Assembly (NCBI RefSeq): GCF_900002575.1
Contig: NZ_LN650648.1
Coordinates: forward strand, 806,001 to 870,000
Source: Romboutsia hominis
Lineage (GTDB): Bacteria > Bacillota > Clostridia > Peptostreptococcales > Peptostreptococcaceae
Direction: 5' to 3'
DNA length: 64,000 nucleotides
Shown here: piece by piece, positions 54,787 through 64,000 of the stretch
How positions within the stretch are numbered: the stretch's first letter is position 1
How the letters are laid out: the number at the start of each line of letters is the position of its first letter
Position numbers and translations under genes: made by a program
Notes under the pieces: generated by a model
Database searches by the model: none
The model's input: the letters and a program-made list of their open reading frames with translations, nothing else
What the model was told of the DNA's origin: nothing

Positions 54787-56178
54787 ATGAAAGTAGACGT
54801 ATTAGTTGCTGAAATAGGCTCTACAACAACTGTTGTAAATGCCTTTTTCGGCATACATACAGACAGTCCAAAATTTATTGGTCAAGGTCAAGCACCAACA
54901 ACTGTATTTGAAGGTGGAGATGTAAGAAATGGACTAAATGGAGCAATAGATGATTTAGCTAAGAAGTTAGGAGTAGACAGTATAGAATATAATGACTTTT
55001 TTGCTACATCTAGTGCAGCAGGCGGTCTTAAAATGACTGTTCATGGACTTGTATATGATATGACGGCTAAAGCTGCTAAAGAAGCAGCACTTGGAGCGGG
55101 AGCTGTTATACATAAAGTAACAGCGGGAAAACTAAGAAGAACAGATTTAAAAGAAATAAAAGAGATAAGTCCTAATATAATACTTATAGCTGGTGGGGTA
55201 GACTATGGAGAGCGAGATACTGCAATTTATAATGCAGAATTAATAGCAGGACTTAATCTAGGAATACCTGTTATATATGCTGGAAATATTGAAAATATAG
55301 AAGAAATAAAATTAATATTTGAAGATACAAACTATAAGCTATATATAGTTGACAACGTATATCCTAAAATTGATTATCTAAATATAGAACCAACTAGATG
55401 CGTCATACAAAATGTATTTGAAGAACATATAACTAATGCGCCGGGTATGGAACATATAAAAGAATTAGTCAATTCTCACATAACACCAACACCAGGGGCT
55501 GTTATGGAGGCATCAAAGCTACTTAGAAAAAATATAGGAGATTTGATGGTTATAGATGTAGGAGGGGCAACTACTGATATACATTCTGTAACAGAAGGAA
55601 ATGATGGAATAAGTAGAATACTTGTAAATCCAGAACCAATAGCTAAAAGAAGTGTTGAAGGTGACTTAGGAGTTTACGTTAATATGAGAAATATAGTAAA
55701 TACCATAGGAAAAGAAAATCTACAGGAAGAATTAAGTGATATAAACTTAGATGAAGTTATAGAAAATTATTTACCAATACCGAAAACTAAAGAACAAATA
55801 ATTTTAGTAGAAAGACTTACTAAAGAAGCAGCTCTTCGTGCCACTAAAAGACATTCAGGAATTATAAGGAGTATATATTCTACTAGTGGTAAAAGTAGGA
55901 TAGCTGAAGGTAAGGACTTAACAGAAGTTAGATATATTGTAGGAACTGGTGGTGCTTTAACTAGGCTTCCTAACAGAGTTGAAATAATGAAAGAAATACC
56001 TAAAAACAACAAAAATAAGGACTTATTGTTTCCAAAAGAAACTGTAAAGGTATTAGTAGATAATGACTATATAATGGCATCTCTTGGAGTATTATCTAAA
56101 AAATACGAAGATGCAGCTCTTAAGCTTATGTTAAAGAGTTTAAATTTTAAGGAGGAAACTTTGTGTATCCAAGATTAG
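54787..56178 (+). CDS. GlmL/MutL-like B12-mutase accessory protein
   Basis: A 463-residue ASKHA-fold ATPase-like protein ('VAEIGSTTTVVNAF', 'FFATSSAAGGLKMTVHGLV', 'LIAGGVDYGERDTAI', 'VIDVGGATTDIHSV'). It resembles GlmL of glutamate mutase operons, thought to help reactivate or protect the B12 enzyme. Here it directly follows oraE (two bases), so its likely client is OraSE. The biochemical role in this pathway is inferred from family and position. It overlaps orr by 16 bases. Confidence 0.88.
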   Translation: MKVDVLVAEIGSTTTVVNAFFGIHTDSPKFIGQGQAPTTVFEGGDVRNGLNGAIDDLAKKLGVDSIEYNDFFATSSAAGGLKMTVHGLVYDMTAKAAKEAALGAGAVIHKVTAGKLRRTDLKEIKEISPNIILIAGGVDYGERDTAIYNAELIAGLNLGIPVIYAGNIENIEEIKLIFEDTNYKLYIVDNVYPKIDYLNIEPTRCVIQNVFEEHITNAPGMEHIKELVNSHITPTPGAVMEASKLLRKNIGDLMVIDVGGATTDIHSVTEGNDGISRILVNPEPIAKRSVEGDLGVYVNMRNIVNTIGKENLQEELSDINLDEVIENYLPIPKTKEQIILVERLTKEAALRATKRHSGIIRSIYSTSGKSRIAEGKDLTEVRYIVGTGGALTRLPNRVEIMKEIPKNNKNKDLLFPKETVKVLVDNDYIMASLGVLSKKYEDAALKLMLKSLNFKEETLCIQD

Positions 56179-57257
56179 AAATAAATATAACTAAACTTAA
56201 ACACAATGTATGTAGGCTTAAAAGTATATTAAATGAAGAGAACTTAAAAATGGCTATAGTAACAAAAGCATATTGTGCAATTCCTGAAGTCGTAGAAGAA
56301 ATAAGTAACGAATATGTAGATTATATAGCTGACTCAAGAATTAAAAATTTAAAGAAACTTCAAAGTCTAAAACTTCCTAAAATATTACTTAGAATACCAA
56401 TGATAAGTGAATCAAAAGAAGTTGTTAAATACTCAGATATAAGTTTTAATTCTGAAATAGAAACTATATATAGATTAAATGAAGAAGCTAAAAACATTAA
56501 TAAAGTTCATAATATAGTTTTAATGGTCGATTTAGGGGATTTAAGAGAAGGATATTTTAATGAAGAAGAGCTATGTAATGTAGTAGATAACGTATTAAAC
56601 CTAAAAAATATAAAACTTATAGGGATAGGCACTAATTTAACTTGCTATGGAGCTATACTTCCATCACAGGAAAATTTAGGAGGGTTAGTAAAAATAGCTA
56701 AAAATATAGAAGATAAACATAATATAAAATTAGAATTTATATCTGGTGGAAATTCAAGTTCTATATATTTACTTCAAGAAGGAAAATTGCCAAAAGGTAT
56801 AACAAATCTAAGACTAGGAGAAGCCATACTTCTTGGAAAAGAAACTGCATATGGAAACTTCATAGAAGAAACATATCATGATAGTTTTAAATTATATTGT
56901 GAAATTATAGAAATAAAAGATAAACCGTCAATGCCAATAGGAGAAATAGGTAAAGATGCCTTTGGAAAAGTGCCTCATTATGAGGATAAGGGTATAATGA
57001 AAAGAGCAATAGTTGGCATAGGAAAGCAAGATATAGATATTGAATCAATATTTCCAACTGATGAAAATATACAGATAATAGGTGCAAGTTCTGACCATAT
57101 GATACTAGATATAACAAATAGTGAAAGTATATATAATATAGGAGATATACTAGGGTTTGTAGTTACTAGCTATGGTGGAATATTAACAGCTTGCACAAGT
57201 AATTATGTAGAAAAAAAAGTAATATATAACTTAAGTACTCAAATACAACTTGTATAG
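56163..57257 (+). CDS. orr: Ornithine racemase
   Basis: A 364-residue PLP enzyme of the alanine racemase N-terminal (fold type III) family, converting L-ornithine to D-ornithine for OraSE. The PLP Lys is in 'MAIVTKAYCAIP' (about residue 36), with 'FISGGNSSSIYLL' and 'TNLRLGEAILLG' at the phosphate pocket. GTG is the start codon after AAGGAGGAAAC, inside the end of the preceding gene. Last gene of the operon. Confidence 0.93.
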   Translation: MYPRLEINITKLKHNVCRLKSILNEENLKMAIVTKAYCAIPEVVEEISNEYVDYIADSRIKNLKKLQSLKLPKILLRIPMISESKEVVKYSDISFNSEIETIYRLNEEAKNINKVHNIVLMVDLGDLREGYFNEEELCNVVDNVLNLKNIKLIGIGTNLTCYGAILPSQENLGGLVKIAKNIEDKHNIKLEFISGGNSSSIYLLQEGKLPKGITNLRLGEAILLGKETAYGNFIEETYHDSFKLYCEIIEIKDKPSMPIGEIGKDAFGKVPHYEDKGIMKRAIVGIGKQDIDIESIFPTDENIQIIGASSDHMILDITNSESIYNIGDILGFVVTSYGGILTACTSNYVEKKVIYNLSTQIQLV

Positions 57258-57259
57258 GT

Positions 57260-57289
57260 AAAAAGCTATCTTTAAAGATAGCTTTTTTT
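57260..57289 (+). terminator. Terminator of ornithine operon
   Basis: AAAAAGCTATCTTTAAAGATAGCTTTTTTT palindromic stem and T7 (only the arms AAAGCTATCTTT / AAAGATAGCTTT counted). Confidence 0.9.
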
Positions 57290-57428
57290 ATAATATTTTA
57301 TATAAAAATGGCTTTTAAGTTTATAGAATAAGTATATTTATGATTTTAAAAAAATTTAATTATAACGTGAAAAGTGATATAATACTACATGAAGTATGTT
57401 TAGGAATCAAACTAAAATGGAGGTAAAT

Positions 57429-59579
57429 ATGAAAAATTCCATTAAAATTTTTAAAACAGATATGAAGAATCTAATTAAAAATCCTATAGCTCTAATAATA
57501 GTGATAGGATTATGCTTCATACCATCGTTATATGCATGGGTAAATATAAAAGCTTGTTGGAACCCTTATGAAAATACTAGTACAGTTCCAATTGCTATAG
57601 TAAATAATGATAAGGGAACGACTCTAGATGGCAAAAAATTAAATGTTGGAGACGATGTCATAAGTGAACTTAAGAAAAATAAGGACATTGGATGGAAATT
57701 CGTTGACTCTAAAAAGGGTAATATGGGTGTATTAGATGGAAGCTATTATGCAATGATAGAAATACCTAGCGATTTTTCAAAGGACTTAACTAGTGTTACA
57801 AGTGGAAAACCTATAAAGCCAACTATTATTTATAAAGTAAACACTAAATCAAATCCAGTAGCAGGTAAAATAACAGAGGTTGCTGAGGAAACACTTGTAA
57901 ATGAGATTAATTCAAATTTTATAGCCACTGTAAATAAAACTTTATTCTCTTCATTAAATACATATGGAAAAGATATTGAAGATAGTAAAGATAAAATATT
58001 AGAATTAAAAAAAGCTGTGATAGGTTTAGATGAACACATGGATATTATTAATTTTATACTTGATAGTGTCAATAATAATTCTGAGAACTTAGCTACATAT
58101 TTAAAAAGTATACAAAGTACACTACCACAAGTTACAGGTGGGCTAGATGCAGTATCTAATAATAATATGAATACAAGTAAAAATATAGAAAACATAAAAG
58201 ATAATTTAAATAGCTCATTTAATGGTATTAAATCAACTTTAAACCAGATTAATAATGAAAATAATCAGACAAAGGATATAGTAAATAGTATTAGTCATAA
58301 TTCTGGTAATATTTCAAAAGCAGATGTTGCATCAGCGATATCGCAGATAAATAATCAAATTAATAGTACTAAAAACCAAATAGATTCAATTATTAAATAT
58401 TTAGAAGAATTTAATGAAGTTAAATCTAATAAAAATATAAATAAATTAATTAATGAATTAAATATAATAAAAGATGAATTAAGTAAACAGCAAGAAAACA
58501 TAGGGAATCTTAAAAATCAACTAAATGGATCAATAGAATCTATGAAAGATACATTAAACTCTATAAATTCAACTGCAAGTAATTTATCAAGTAATGTAAA
58601 TAATGCAATAAATTCCTATGATTCTAAGGTTAGACCAGCACTAAACAATACTGCGGATAGTTTAGTAAATGCAGCTAAAAATGCAGCTACATTAGTAGAT
58701 AGCTCAAAGGGATTAGTTCAAGCTTTAAATGATATGCTAGGGTATGTATCTAAAGGGAGTAGTTTAACTGCAGAAATGTCTAAGGATTTAGACTCTAAAT
58801 TAAATCAATTTAAAGATACTATACATATATTAAGTACAGAATTAAAAAAAGTTAGTGATAATGATTTAAATTCTATAATATCAATACTTCAAAGTAAGCC
58901 ACAACTTATGGGAAATTATATATCTAATCCATTTAATTTAAAATCAGAACCAATATATCCTATTGAAAATTATGGATCTGGTATGGCACCTATATATACA
59001 ACACTTTCACTATGGGTTGGAGGATTAGTACTTACATCACTTCTTACAACTGAAGTGGATAAATTTAAAGAATTAAGTATAAAAGAAAAATACATTGGAA
59101 AAATGATTACATTTGTATTTTTAGCAATGATACAAGGTTTTATAGTAGGTCTTGGAGATAAATTTGTACTTGGCGTTCAAACTGAAAATCTAGGACTATT
59201 TATATTTACTACAGTACTTTCATCAGCAGCATTTGCAATTATTTTATATACATTGGTTTCTCTATTTGGGAATATAGGAAAAGCAATAGGTATAGTGCTT
59301 ATGGTTATACAAATTGCTGGATCTGGAGGAACTTATCCTATACAAGTAGACCCTTTAATATTTAGAATAATGCAACCATTTTTCCCATTTACATATACAC
59401 TAAGCAACTTAAGAGAAGCTATAGCAGGTCCACTTTTAAGTACAGTTATGTTTAATGTGTCTATACTTATAGTGTTTGGAGTAGTAACTATACTCATAGG
59501 ATATTTACTTAAAGAAAAGCTTAATAAATCAGTTAGAAAATTTGAGAAAGAATTTAAAGAATCTGGTTTATCAGAATAA
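57429..59579 (+). CDS. YhgE/Pip family membrane protein (copy 1)
   Basis: A 716-residue protein. A membrane segment near residue 20-35 with the family motif 'PSLYAWVNIKACWNPY' is followed by a long extracellular part. That part has 'VAIVNNDKGTTLDGKKLNVG'-type sequence (shortened) and an extended Asn/Ser/Lys-rich coiled-coil region (about 170-480). The C-terminus has five or so membrane segments resembling an ABC-2 permease ('IAGSGGTYPIQVDP', 'PFTYTLSNLREAIAGP'). Relatives include phage infection protein and EsaA-like T7SS components. ATG at 57429 follows TGGAGGT. 16 bases before its paralogue. Confidence 0.85.
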   Translation: MKNSIKIFKTDMKNLIKNPIALIIVIGLCFIPSLYAWVNIKACWNPYENTSTVPIAIVNNDKGTTLDGKKLNVGDDVISELKKNKDIGWKFVDSKKGNMGVLDGSYYAMIEIPSDFSKDLTSVTSGKPIKPTIIYKVNTKSNPVAGKITEVAEETLVNEINSNFIATVNKTLFSSLNTYGKDIEDSKDKILELKKAVIGLDEHMDIINFILDSVNNNSENLATYLKSIQSTLPQVTGGLDAVSNNNMNTSKNIENIKDNLNSSFNGIKSTLNQINNENNQTKDIVNSISHNSGNISKADVASAISQINNQINSTKNQIDSIIKYLEEFNEVKSNKNINKLINELNIIKDELSKQQENIGNLKNQLNGSIESMKDTLNSINSTASNLSSNVNNAINSYDSKVRPALNNTADSLVNAAKNAATLVDSSKGLVQALNDMLGYVSKGSSLTAEMSKDLDSKLNQFKDTIHILSTELKKVSDNDLNSIISILQSKPQLMGNYISNPFNLKSEPIYPIENYGSGMAPIYTTLSLWVGGLVLTSLLTTEVDKFKELSIKEKYIGKMITFVFLAMIQGFIVGLGDKFVLGVQTENLGLFIFTTVLSSAAFAIILYTLVSLFGNIGKAIGIVLMVIQIAGSGGTYPIQVDPLIFRIMQPFFPFTYTLSNLREAIAGPLLSTVMFNVSILIVFGVVTILIGYLLKEKLNKSVRKFEKEFKESGLSE

Positions 59580-59595
59580 TTATAGAGGTGAACAT

Positions 59596-61746
59596 ATGAA
59601 AAAGATTTTTGAAATTTATTTAAGAGATTTAAAAAATATATTAACTATTAAGTCAGCCTTTATAATAATCGGAGGGCTTTGTTTGATACCATCGTTATAT
59701 GCGTGGGTTAATATAGAGGCTTGCTGGAATCCTTATTCAAACACGGGAAATATTCCAGTAGCTATAGTAAATCAAGATGAGGGAACTTCCGTTGATGGAA
59801 AGTTTATAAATGTAGGTGATGAAATAGTTAAAGAGCTTAAAAAGAATAAAGACATAGGGTGGCAGTTTGTAGATGAGTGGCAAGGAAATTATCAGTTAAA
59901 TGAAGGAAAATTTTATGCATTAATTGAAATACCACCTGATTTTTCTAAAGATTTGTCAACACTTACAACGAAAGACCCTCAAAAGCCAAATATTATATAT
60001 AAGGCTAATGAAAAAGTTAATGCAATAGCTACTAAAATAACAGATGTTGCTAAAAATAAGTTAGTAGAAGAAATAAAAGCTAATTTTGTTGATACTTTAA
60101 ATAAAGAAGCTTTTTCATTTTTATCAACATTAGGAGTTAAGTTAGAAGACAATAAACCGCAGATAATAGAATTAAAAAATGCTTTAGATAGTACATATAA
60201 TAATTTAGAGAAAATAAATAATTATGTAAAAGAAGCAAATTCTCATGCAAATACACTTAAAAAGTATTTAAATAATACAAAAGGAAATCTTCCTCAGATA
60301 AAAAAAGAAATAAATAGTCTTCAAGATGTAGTAAAAAATAGTAAAAATTTAGTATTAGTTACAAAGGATAGTGTGAATAATGCATCAGAAAATATGAATA
60401 ATAATATGAATACTATAAATAATATAAATACTAAATTACAAAATGAAATTGATAATTTAAAAAATATAAATGATGGTTCTTCAATTGAAAATGTAGAAAA
60501 TACGATAGAGTCGGTATTAAAATTGATATCAACTATGGAAAATACGATAGATAAAGTTATAAGTGATCTTGAAAATATAAATAGCAAACATGAAAGTTCT
60601 AAGACACAAAATATAATAGATTCACTTAATACTTTAAAAACTATACTTTCTTCAGAAAAAGATAAATTAAGTGAGTTAAAATCAGTAATTGAAAGTGGTG
60701 GAACTAAAGAACAAATAGATGAACAACTTAATTCTTTATCAGAATTAGAAAATTCATTTAACAATAAGTTAAATTTAACAAATACTATATTTACTTCTGA
60801 TGTATCTAATGTTTTAGATAGTGTAGGAGATGCTATGATTTCTAGCTCTTCTGATATAAACAACATATTAGAAAGTATAAATGTTATAATACCTCAAATA
60901 GATGCACTTTCTACTTATGGAATATCAAGTAGTGATGTTTTTGTAAAACAAGCAGGTAATATATCAAAAGAACTTAATAAGTTTGAAGATGATTTAGATA
61001 AGTTAGTAGAAAAAACTAAGATATTAACAGATAAAAATTTAGACAAGTTAATTTCAATATTAGATAAAAATTCAAAAGAGATAGCATCTTTTATATCATC
61101 ACCTGTTAATGTTAAGACAGAAGAGTTATATAAGGCAGGTATATTTGGAGTCGCTTTAATGCCATTTTACTCAGTACTTGCAATATGGGTAGGAGCACTT
61201 TTATCTACATCACTACTTACAACAGAGTGTGAAGAATTAGCGGGAGAAAAAACTAATTTAGTTCAAAAACATTTTGGTAAAATGCTTACATTTATGACAG
61301 TATCATTAATACAGTCTTTAATAATTGCAACAGGTAATATATTTATATTTGATAAGCCTGTTAGTATACCTTTAATGTATTTATTTACTATAGTATCTTC
61401 TATACTATTTACTACAATTATATTTACATTAGTTTCTTTATTTGGGAACTTAGGTAAAGCTATAGCTATAGTTATTATGGTCTTCCAAATAGCAGGTTCT
61501 GGAGGGATATATCCTATACAAACTAACCCTAAGATATTTGAAATATTACAACCATATTGGCCATTTACTTATGCTATAGATGGATTTAGAGAAGCTATAG
61601 CAGGACCTAGCATGAGTGCTGTATATTATGATTTATCTATGTTAGCAATATTCTTTGTAATATTTATATCATTAGTCATATTTAAGAAAACTTTCCATAA
61701 TATAACTGAATTTATGAATGATAAGTTTAAGGAGTCTGGTTTATAG
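59596..61746 (+). CDS. YhgE/Pip family membrane protein (copy 2)
   Basis: A 716-residue tandem paralogue of the preceding protein with the same layout: 'PSLYAWVNIEACWNPY' at the first membrane segment, an external coiled-coil (about 170-490) and ABC-2-like C-terminal membrane segments ('GSGGIYPIQTNP', 'PFTYAIDGFREAIAGP'). The ends are well conserved between the copies while the coiled-coils differ. ATG at 59596 follows TAGAGGTGAAC. The pair may form a heteromer exporting or anchoring a surface factor; no T7SS genes are in view. Confidence 0.85.
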   Translation: MKKIFEIYLRDLKNILTIKSAFIIIGGLCLIPSLYAWVNIEACWNPYSNTGNIPVAIVNQDEGTSVDGKFINVGDEIVKELKKNKDIGWQFVDEWQGNYQLNEGKFYALIEIPPDFSKDLSTLTTKDPQKPNIIYKANEKVNAIATKITDVAKNKLVEEIKANFVDTLNKEAFSFLSTLGVKLEDNKPQIIELKNALDSTYNNLEKINNYVKEANSHANTLKKYLNNTKGNLPQIKKEINSLQDVVKNSKNLVLVTKDSVNNASENMNNNMNTINNINTKLQNEIDNLKNINDGSSIENVENTIESVLKLISTMENTIDKVISDLENINSKHESSKTQNIIDSLNTLKTILSSEKDKLSELKSVIESGGTKEQIDEQLNSLSELENSFNNKLNLTNTIFTSDVSNVLDSVGDAMISSSSDINNILESINVIIPQIDALSTYGISSSDVFVKQAGNISKELNKFEDDLDKLVEKTKILTDKNLDKLISILDKNSKEIASFISSPVNVKTEELYKAGIFGVALMPFYSVLAIWVGALLSTSLLTTECEELAGEKTNLVQKHFGKMLTFMTVSLIQSLIIATGNIFIFDKPVSIPLMYLFTIVSSILFTTIIFTLVSLFGNLGKAIAIVIMVFQIAGSGGIYPIQTNPKIFEILQPYWPFTYAIDGFREAIAGPSMSAVYYDLSMLAIFFVIFISLVIFKKTFHNITEFMNDKFKESGL

Positions 61747-61842
61747 TTATAAATAATGGTAATTATTTAACAAATAAATATTGAATAGCATTTCCATGAC
61801 TAGTAAAATAATAATCATAATAAACATTAAGGAAGTGACAAT

Positions 61843-62010
61843 ATGAACAAGGATTATTATTGCCCATACTGTAAATCTAAATTAGATGTACTAGATGGAT
61901 GAGGTACTATTAATTATTATTGCATGGAGTGCAATATGCTTATATCTAGAAAGAAGATATTGACTAAAGAAGAATTAGAGAATATTGATATAGAAAATAA
62001 AAATACCTAA
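61843..62010 (+). pseudogene. Small zinc-ribbon ORF interrupted by in-frame TGA
   Basis: From ATG 61843 (Shine-Dalgarno AAGGAAGTGA) a 55-codon frame reads MNKDYYCPYCKSKLDVLDG, then TGA (61900-61902), then GTINYYCMECNMLISRKK to a TAA at 62008. Two CxxC pairs on either side of the TGA would form one Cys4 zinc ribbon, so the stop splits a single small protein. Gly-Trp-Gly is the natural reading if TGA came from TGG by one change. It is directly followed by a terminator. Selenocysteine decoding is unlikely but not excluded. 61747-61842 holds nothing else. Confidence 0.65.
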
Positions 62011-62037
62011 AGGAATAATTCCTTTAGGTATTTTTAT
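61998..62037. terminator. Bidirectional terminator
   Basis: AAAAATACCTAAAGGAA / TTCCTTTAGGTATTTTT. Serves the small ORF and the convergent helicase gene. Confidence 0.88.
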
Positions 62038-62048
62038 TAACATTACTA

Positions 62049-63161
62049 TTAGTTATTATCTATTTCTCTTCTTGGGATAGTATATTGAATAGCATTTTCA
62101 ATTTGCTCTAAATATCTTTCATCTTTTGGGGCAACAAATAGACAAGTATAACCTTTTTTACCAGCTCTACCAGTTCTACCAATACGATGTATGTAGTCTT
62201 CTGAAGTTTCTGGTATATCATAGTTATATACATGAGTAACACCAGTAACATCAATACCTCTAGATGCAACATCAGTAGCTATAAGATATTGTATATCTGC
62301 ATTTCTAAAAGATTTCATAATTCTTTCACGTTTTGATTGAGGGATGTCGCTGTGAAGTTTAGCACAATTATACCCTCTTTGACAAAGTGCTTCATCTAAA
62401 GCATCTGCTCTTCTTTTGGTTCTACAGAAGATTATAGCTAAAAAAGGATTATCTTTATCAAGTACAGAACATAGTGCATCTTGTTTTCTTCTATCTGTAG
62501 TTTCTACAACTTCTTGATTTATATTTTCAAGTGTTATTTCTTCTTTTTCTATAGATACAACAACAGGATTAGTCATATATCTATAAGCTAATTTTTTAAC
62601 TTGTGAGTTCATAGTAGCGGAGAAACACAATGTTTGACGCTTTTTAGGAACCTCCTTTAATATAGCTTCAACTTCATTTTTAAATCCCATAAATAACATT
62701 TGGTCAGCTTCATCTAGTACAAAAGTTTTTAACTTACTAAGATTTACAGTTTTTCTATCTAAGTGATCTAAAAGTCTTCCTGGTGTAGCTACTATAAGGT
62801 GTATATTTCCCTTTAACTTTTTTAATTGACCTGCTATATCTTTTCCACCATAAGCTGATAATACATTTATATTCTTACCTTTTGAAAGTTCAATGGCTTG
62901 TTCAGTTATTTGAATAGCTAACTCTCTTGTTGGTGACAATATAAGTGCTTGAACATAATTAGCGTTTGGATTAATATTTTCAAATATAGGAAGTAAAAAT
63001 GCTAGAGTTTTTCCCGTACCAGTTTGAGCTTCTGCTATAACATCTTTTCCAGACTTTATAAATCCAATACTTTCTTTTTGTATAGGTGTAGGAGAGTTAA
63101 TTCCCCTATTTTTTAGTACATTTACTAAATCTTTACTAATTCCAAGTTCTTCAAAATTCAT
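62049..63161 (-). CDS. DEAD-box ATP-dependent RNA helicase
   Basis: A 370-residue minimal helicase core without the long basic tail of CsdA/DbpA. Motifs in order: Q motif '[11 protein letters not shown]', I 'AQTGTGKT', Ia 'PTRELA', Ib 'TPGRLLDHL', II 'DEAD', III 'SAT', then '[10 protein letters not shown]', '[11 protein letters not shown]' and VI 'HRIGRTGR'. It likely remodels ribosomal or mRNA structure, as in cold-shock helicases. AAGAGGTAA precedes the ATG on the minus strand. Confidence 0.92.
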   Translation of the reverse strand: MNFEELGISKDLVNVLKNRGINSPTPIQKESIGFIKSGKDVIAEAQTGTGKTLAFLLPIFENINPNANYVQALILSPTRELAIQITEQAIELSKGKNINVLSAYGGKDIAGQLKKLKGNIHLIVATPGRLLDHLDRKTVNLSKLKTFVLDEADQMLFMGFKNEVEAILKEVPKKRQTLCFSATMNSQVKKLAYRYMTNPVVVSIEKEEITLENINQEVVETTDRRKQDALCSVLDKDNPFLAIIFCRTKRRADALDEALCQRGYNCAKLHSDIPQSKRERIMKSFRNADIQYLIATDVASRGIDVTGVTHVYNYDIPETSEDYIHRIGRTGRAGKKGYTCLFVAPKDERYLEQIENAIQYTIPRREIDNN

Positions 63162-63187
63162 TATATATTACCTCTTAATATCTTTAT

Positions 63188-63320
63188 AATTTGAGCAACG
63201 GATTTGACCGAAATAGTTTGCCAACACGTTGCTTAAAGCATTAGTGAACGTTATATCGTTGCAACATAGAAATAGTTATCCTGAATGTCGCTTAAACGAA
63301 GTAAACTTTTTATTTATATT
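63188..63320. repeat. Degenerate intergenic repeat region
   Basis: Contains TGAGCAACGGA (63192-63202), its approximate inverse CGTTGCTTAA (63229-63238), CGTTGCAAC (63258-63266) and TCGCTTAAACGAAGTAAACTTTT (in part; 63287-63309). These share words with the repeats at 3653-3836 (TGAGCAACGGA; GCGAAACTTTT). No ORF. 63320-63520 is extremely AT-rich with no other feature. Confidence 0.4.
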
Positions 63321-63525
63321 TTCCGTATTAATAAATAATATCATATAGTTATAATTAATACTAATAATATTATTTATTAATATAAAATATTAATGTTAGT
63401 TTTATATATTAATGGGTATTAAGTAAATGTTAGTATTTATAAATATACAGAAGATTTTATAAATTATAATTAAAGTTGATTTATTTAGATTATAGAAATA
63501 TACTATAAGTATAAAATAAAATATT

Positions 63526-63604
63526 TGCTAGGGGTGCCGAAAGGCTGAGAGACGAAACGTTAACCCTTGTACCTGATCTGGATAATACCAGCGTAGGAAA
63601 GCTT
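63526..63604 (+). promoter_or_regulatory. TPP riboswitch (THI box)
   Basis: Hallmarks in order: AGGGGTGCC, CTGAGAG, ACCCTTGTACCTGATCTGGATAATACC (in part) and GCGTAGGAAAGCT. TPP binding should repress the downstream thiamine gene thiD. Confidence 0.96.
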
Positions 63605-63642
63605 GATAATATATTATTATATTATATATTAAATTAGAAATT

Positions 63643-63678
63643 AAGGCTATATTCCAATGTTGGGGTATAGCTTTTTAA
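63643..63678 (+). terminator. Attenuator terminator linked to TPP riboswitch
   Basis: GGCTATATTCCA / TGGGGTATAGCT stem (two G-U pairs) and T5. It lies between the riboswitch and thiD, so transcriptional attenuation is the likely mode of control. Confidence 0.8.
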
Positions 63679-63766
63679 TTGCAAAAATATATGATATTGA
63701 AGTTAATTGAGGAGATAACAAGCTTTAGCAAATTAAATATTTAATAAATAAAAGGGAGAAGATCAT

Positions 63767-64000
63767 ATGAAAAACTACAAAATACCTACACTGACAATAG
63801 CAGGTTCAGACTCGTCTGGTGGAGCAGGTGTACAAGCTGATTTAAAAACATTTAGTGCAATAGGAACTTATGGGATGAGTGTTATAACAGCTATAACAGC
63901 CCAAAATACTAAAGGTGTATTTATGGTAGAAGATTTAAGCAAAGAGATAATTAAAAAACAAATAGAAGTTGTATTTGATGATATACGTCCAAAATCTTTA
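63767..64000 (+). CDS. thiD: Hydroxymethylpyrimidine/phosphomethylpyrimidine kinase, N-terminal part
   Basis: The first 78 residues of a ribokinase-fold enzyme phosphorylating HMP and HMP-P in thiamine synthesis: '[23 protein letters not shown]' (shortened), '[19 protein letters not shown]' and 'DDIRPKSL' are diagnostic. The gene runs off the window. AAGGGAGAAG precedes the ATG, and the TPP riboswitch upstream supports the assignment. Confidence 0.95.
   Translation, partial: MKNYKIPTLTIAGSDSSGGAGVQADLKTFSAIGTYGMSVITAITAQNTKGVFMVEDLSKEIIKKQIEVVFDDIRPKSL

Noticed and set aside
61900-61902. TGA as a selenocysteine codon
   Set aside because: It sits between Gly and Gly in a zinc ribbon, not at a catalytic Cys position, and only the normal terminator hairpin is seen far downstream. 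Kept as an open question, not a call.
1-64000. CRISPR array, transposase, prophage or tRNA genes
   Set aside because: No regularly spaced repeats, no transposase or integrase frames, and no tRNA cloverleaf with a GGTTCRA-type T-loop were found by reading.

Overview
This window comes from a low-GC, spore-forming anaerobic Firmicute, most likely Peptostreptococcaceae (the Clostridioides / Paeniclostridium / Paraclostridium / Romboutsia group). The basis is very AT-rich DNA, a CspB-CspA fusion subtilase followed by a CspC-like pseudoprotease, a complete D-ornithine fermentation operon with a sigma-54 promoter, SpoVB, and short intergenic distances with strong hairpin terminators. Species cannot be fixed from sequence alone.

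Layout. 1-3,500: end of a DUF3786 gene, a Cof-type HAD phosphatase, a MATE exporter and a pentapeptide-repeat protein. 3,570-4,030: gene-free, with small dispersed repeats. 4,039-8,723: ribose operon rbsK-D-A-C-B. 8,845-11,613: cupin, HesB-like protein, intact Cu/Zn superoxide dismutase, a candidate structured ncRNA of about 290 nt, and a GerMN-like lipoprotein. 11,759-23,141: topoisomerase III, a membrane alpha/beta hydrolase, a GltD-like flavoprotein, a NUMOD1-repeat protein, PrsA foldase, an Ig-like surface protein and an AI-2E family protein.

23,300-32,050 is the most remarkable region. It holds CspBA and CspC followed by a second pseudoprotease pair (a stand-alone CspA-like protein and a second CspC-like protein), with a small DUF3787-like gene between the pairs. 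Of five subtilase domains only the first keeps Asp-His-Ser. The other four keep Asp but have Thr for His and Gly or Ala for Ser. In C. difficile this family controls germinant sensing and SleC activation; an expanded set suggests a diversified germinant-signalling module. No sleC lies in the window.

32,560-45,290: T-box-controlled asnS, ferredoxin, rhodanese, zinc-ribbon membrane proteins, nitroreductase, hydrolase, SpoVB, UvsE, a TetR regulator with a clear operator at the degV promoter, and a small alarmone synthetase. 45,320-57,257: an orphan sensor kinase, a RocR-like sigma-54 activator, a -24/-12 promoter, and the operon ord-ortA-ortB-oraS-oraE-(GlmL-like)-orr. L-ornithine is racemised (Orr), the D-form is rearranged by the B12/PLP aminomutase (OraSE), oxidised by Ord, and cleaved thiolytically by OrtAB to acetyl-CoA and alanine. 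The GlmL-like protein probably maintains the mutase.

57,429-64,000: tandem YhgE/Pip membrane proteins, a small zinc-ribbon ORF broken by an in-frame TGA, a DEAD-box helicase, repeat-like sequence, and a TPP riboswitch in front of thiD, which runs off the window.
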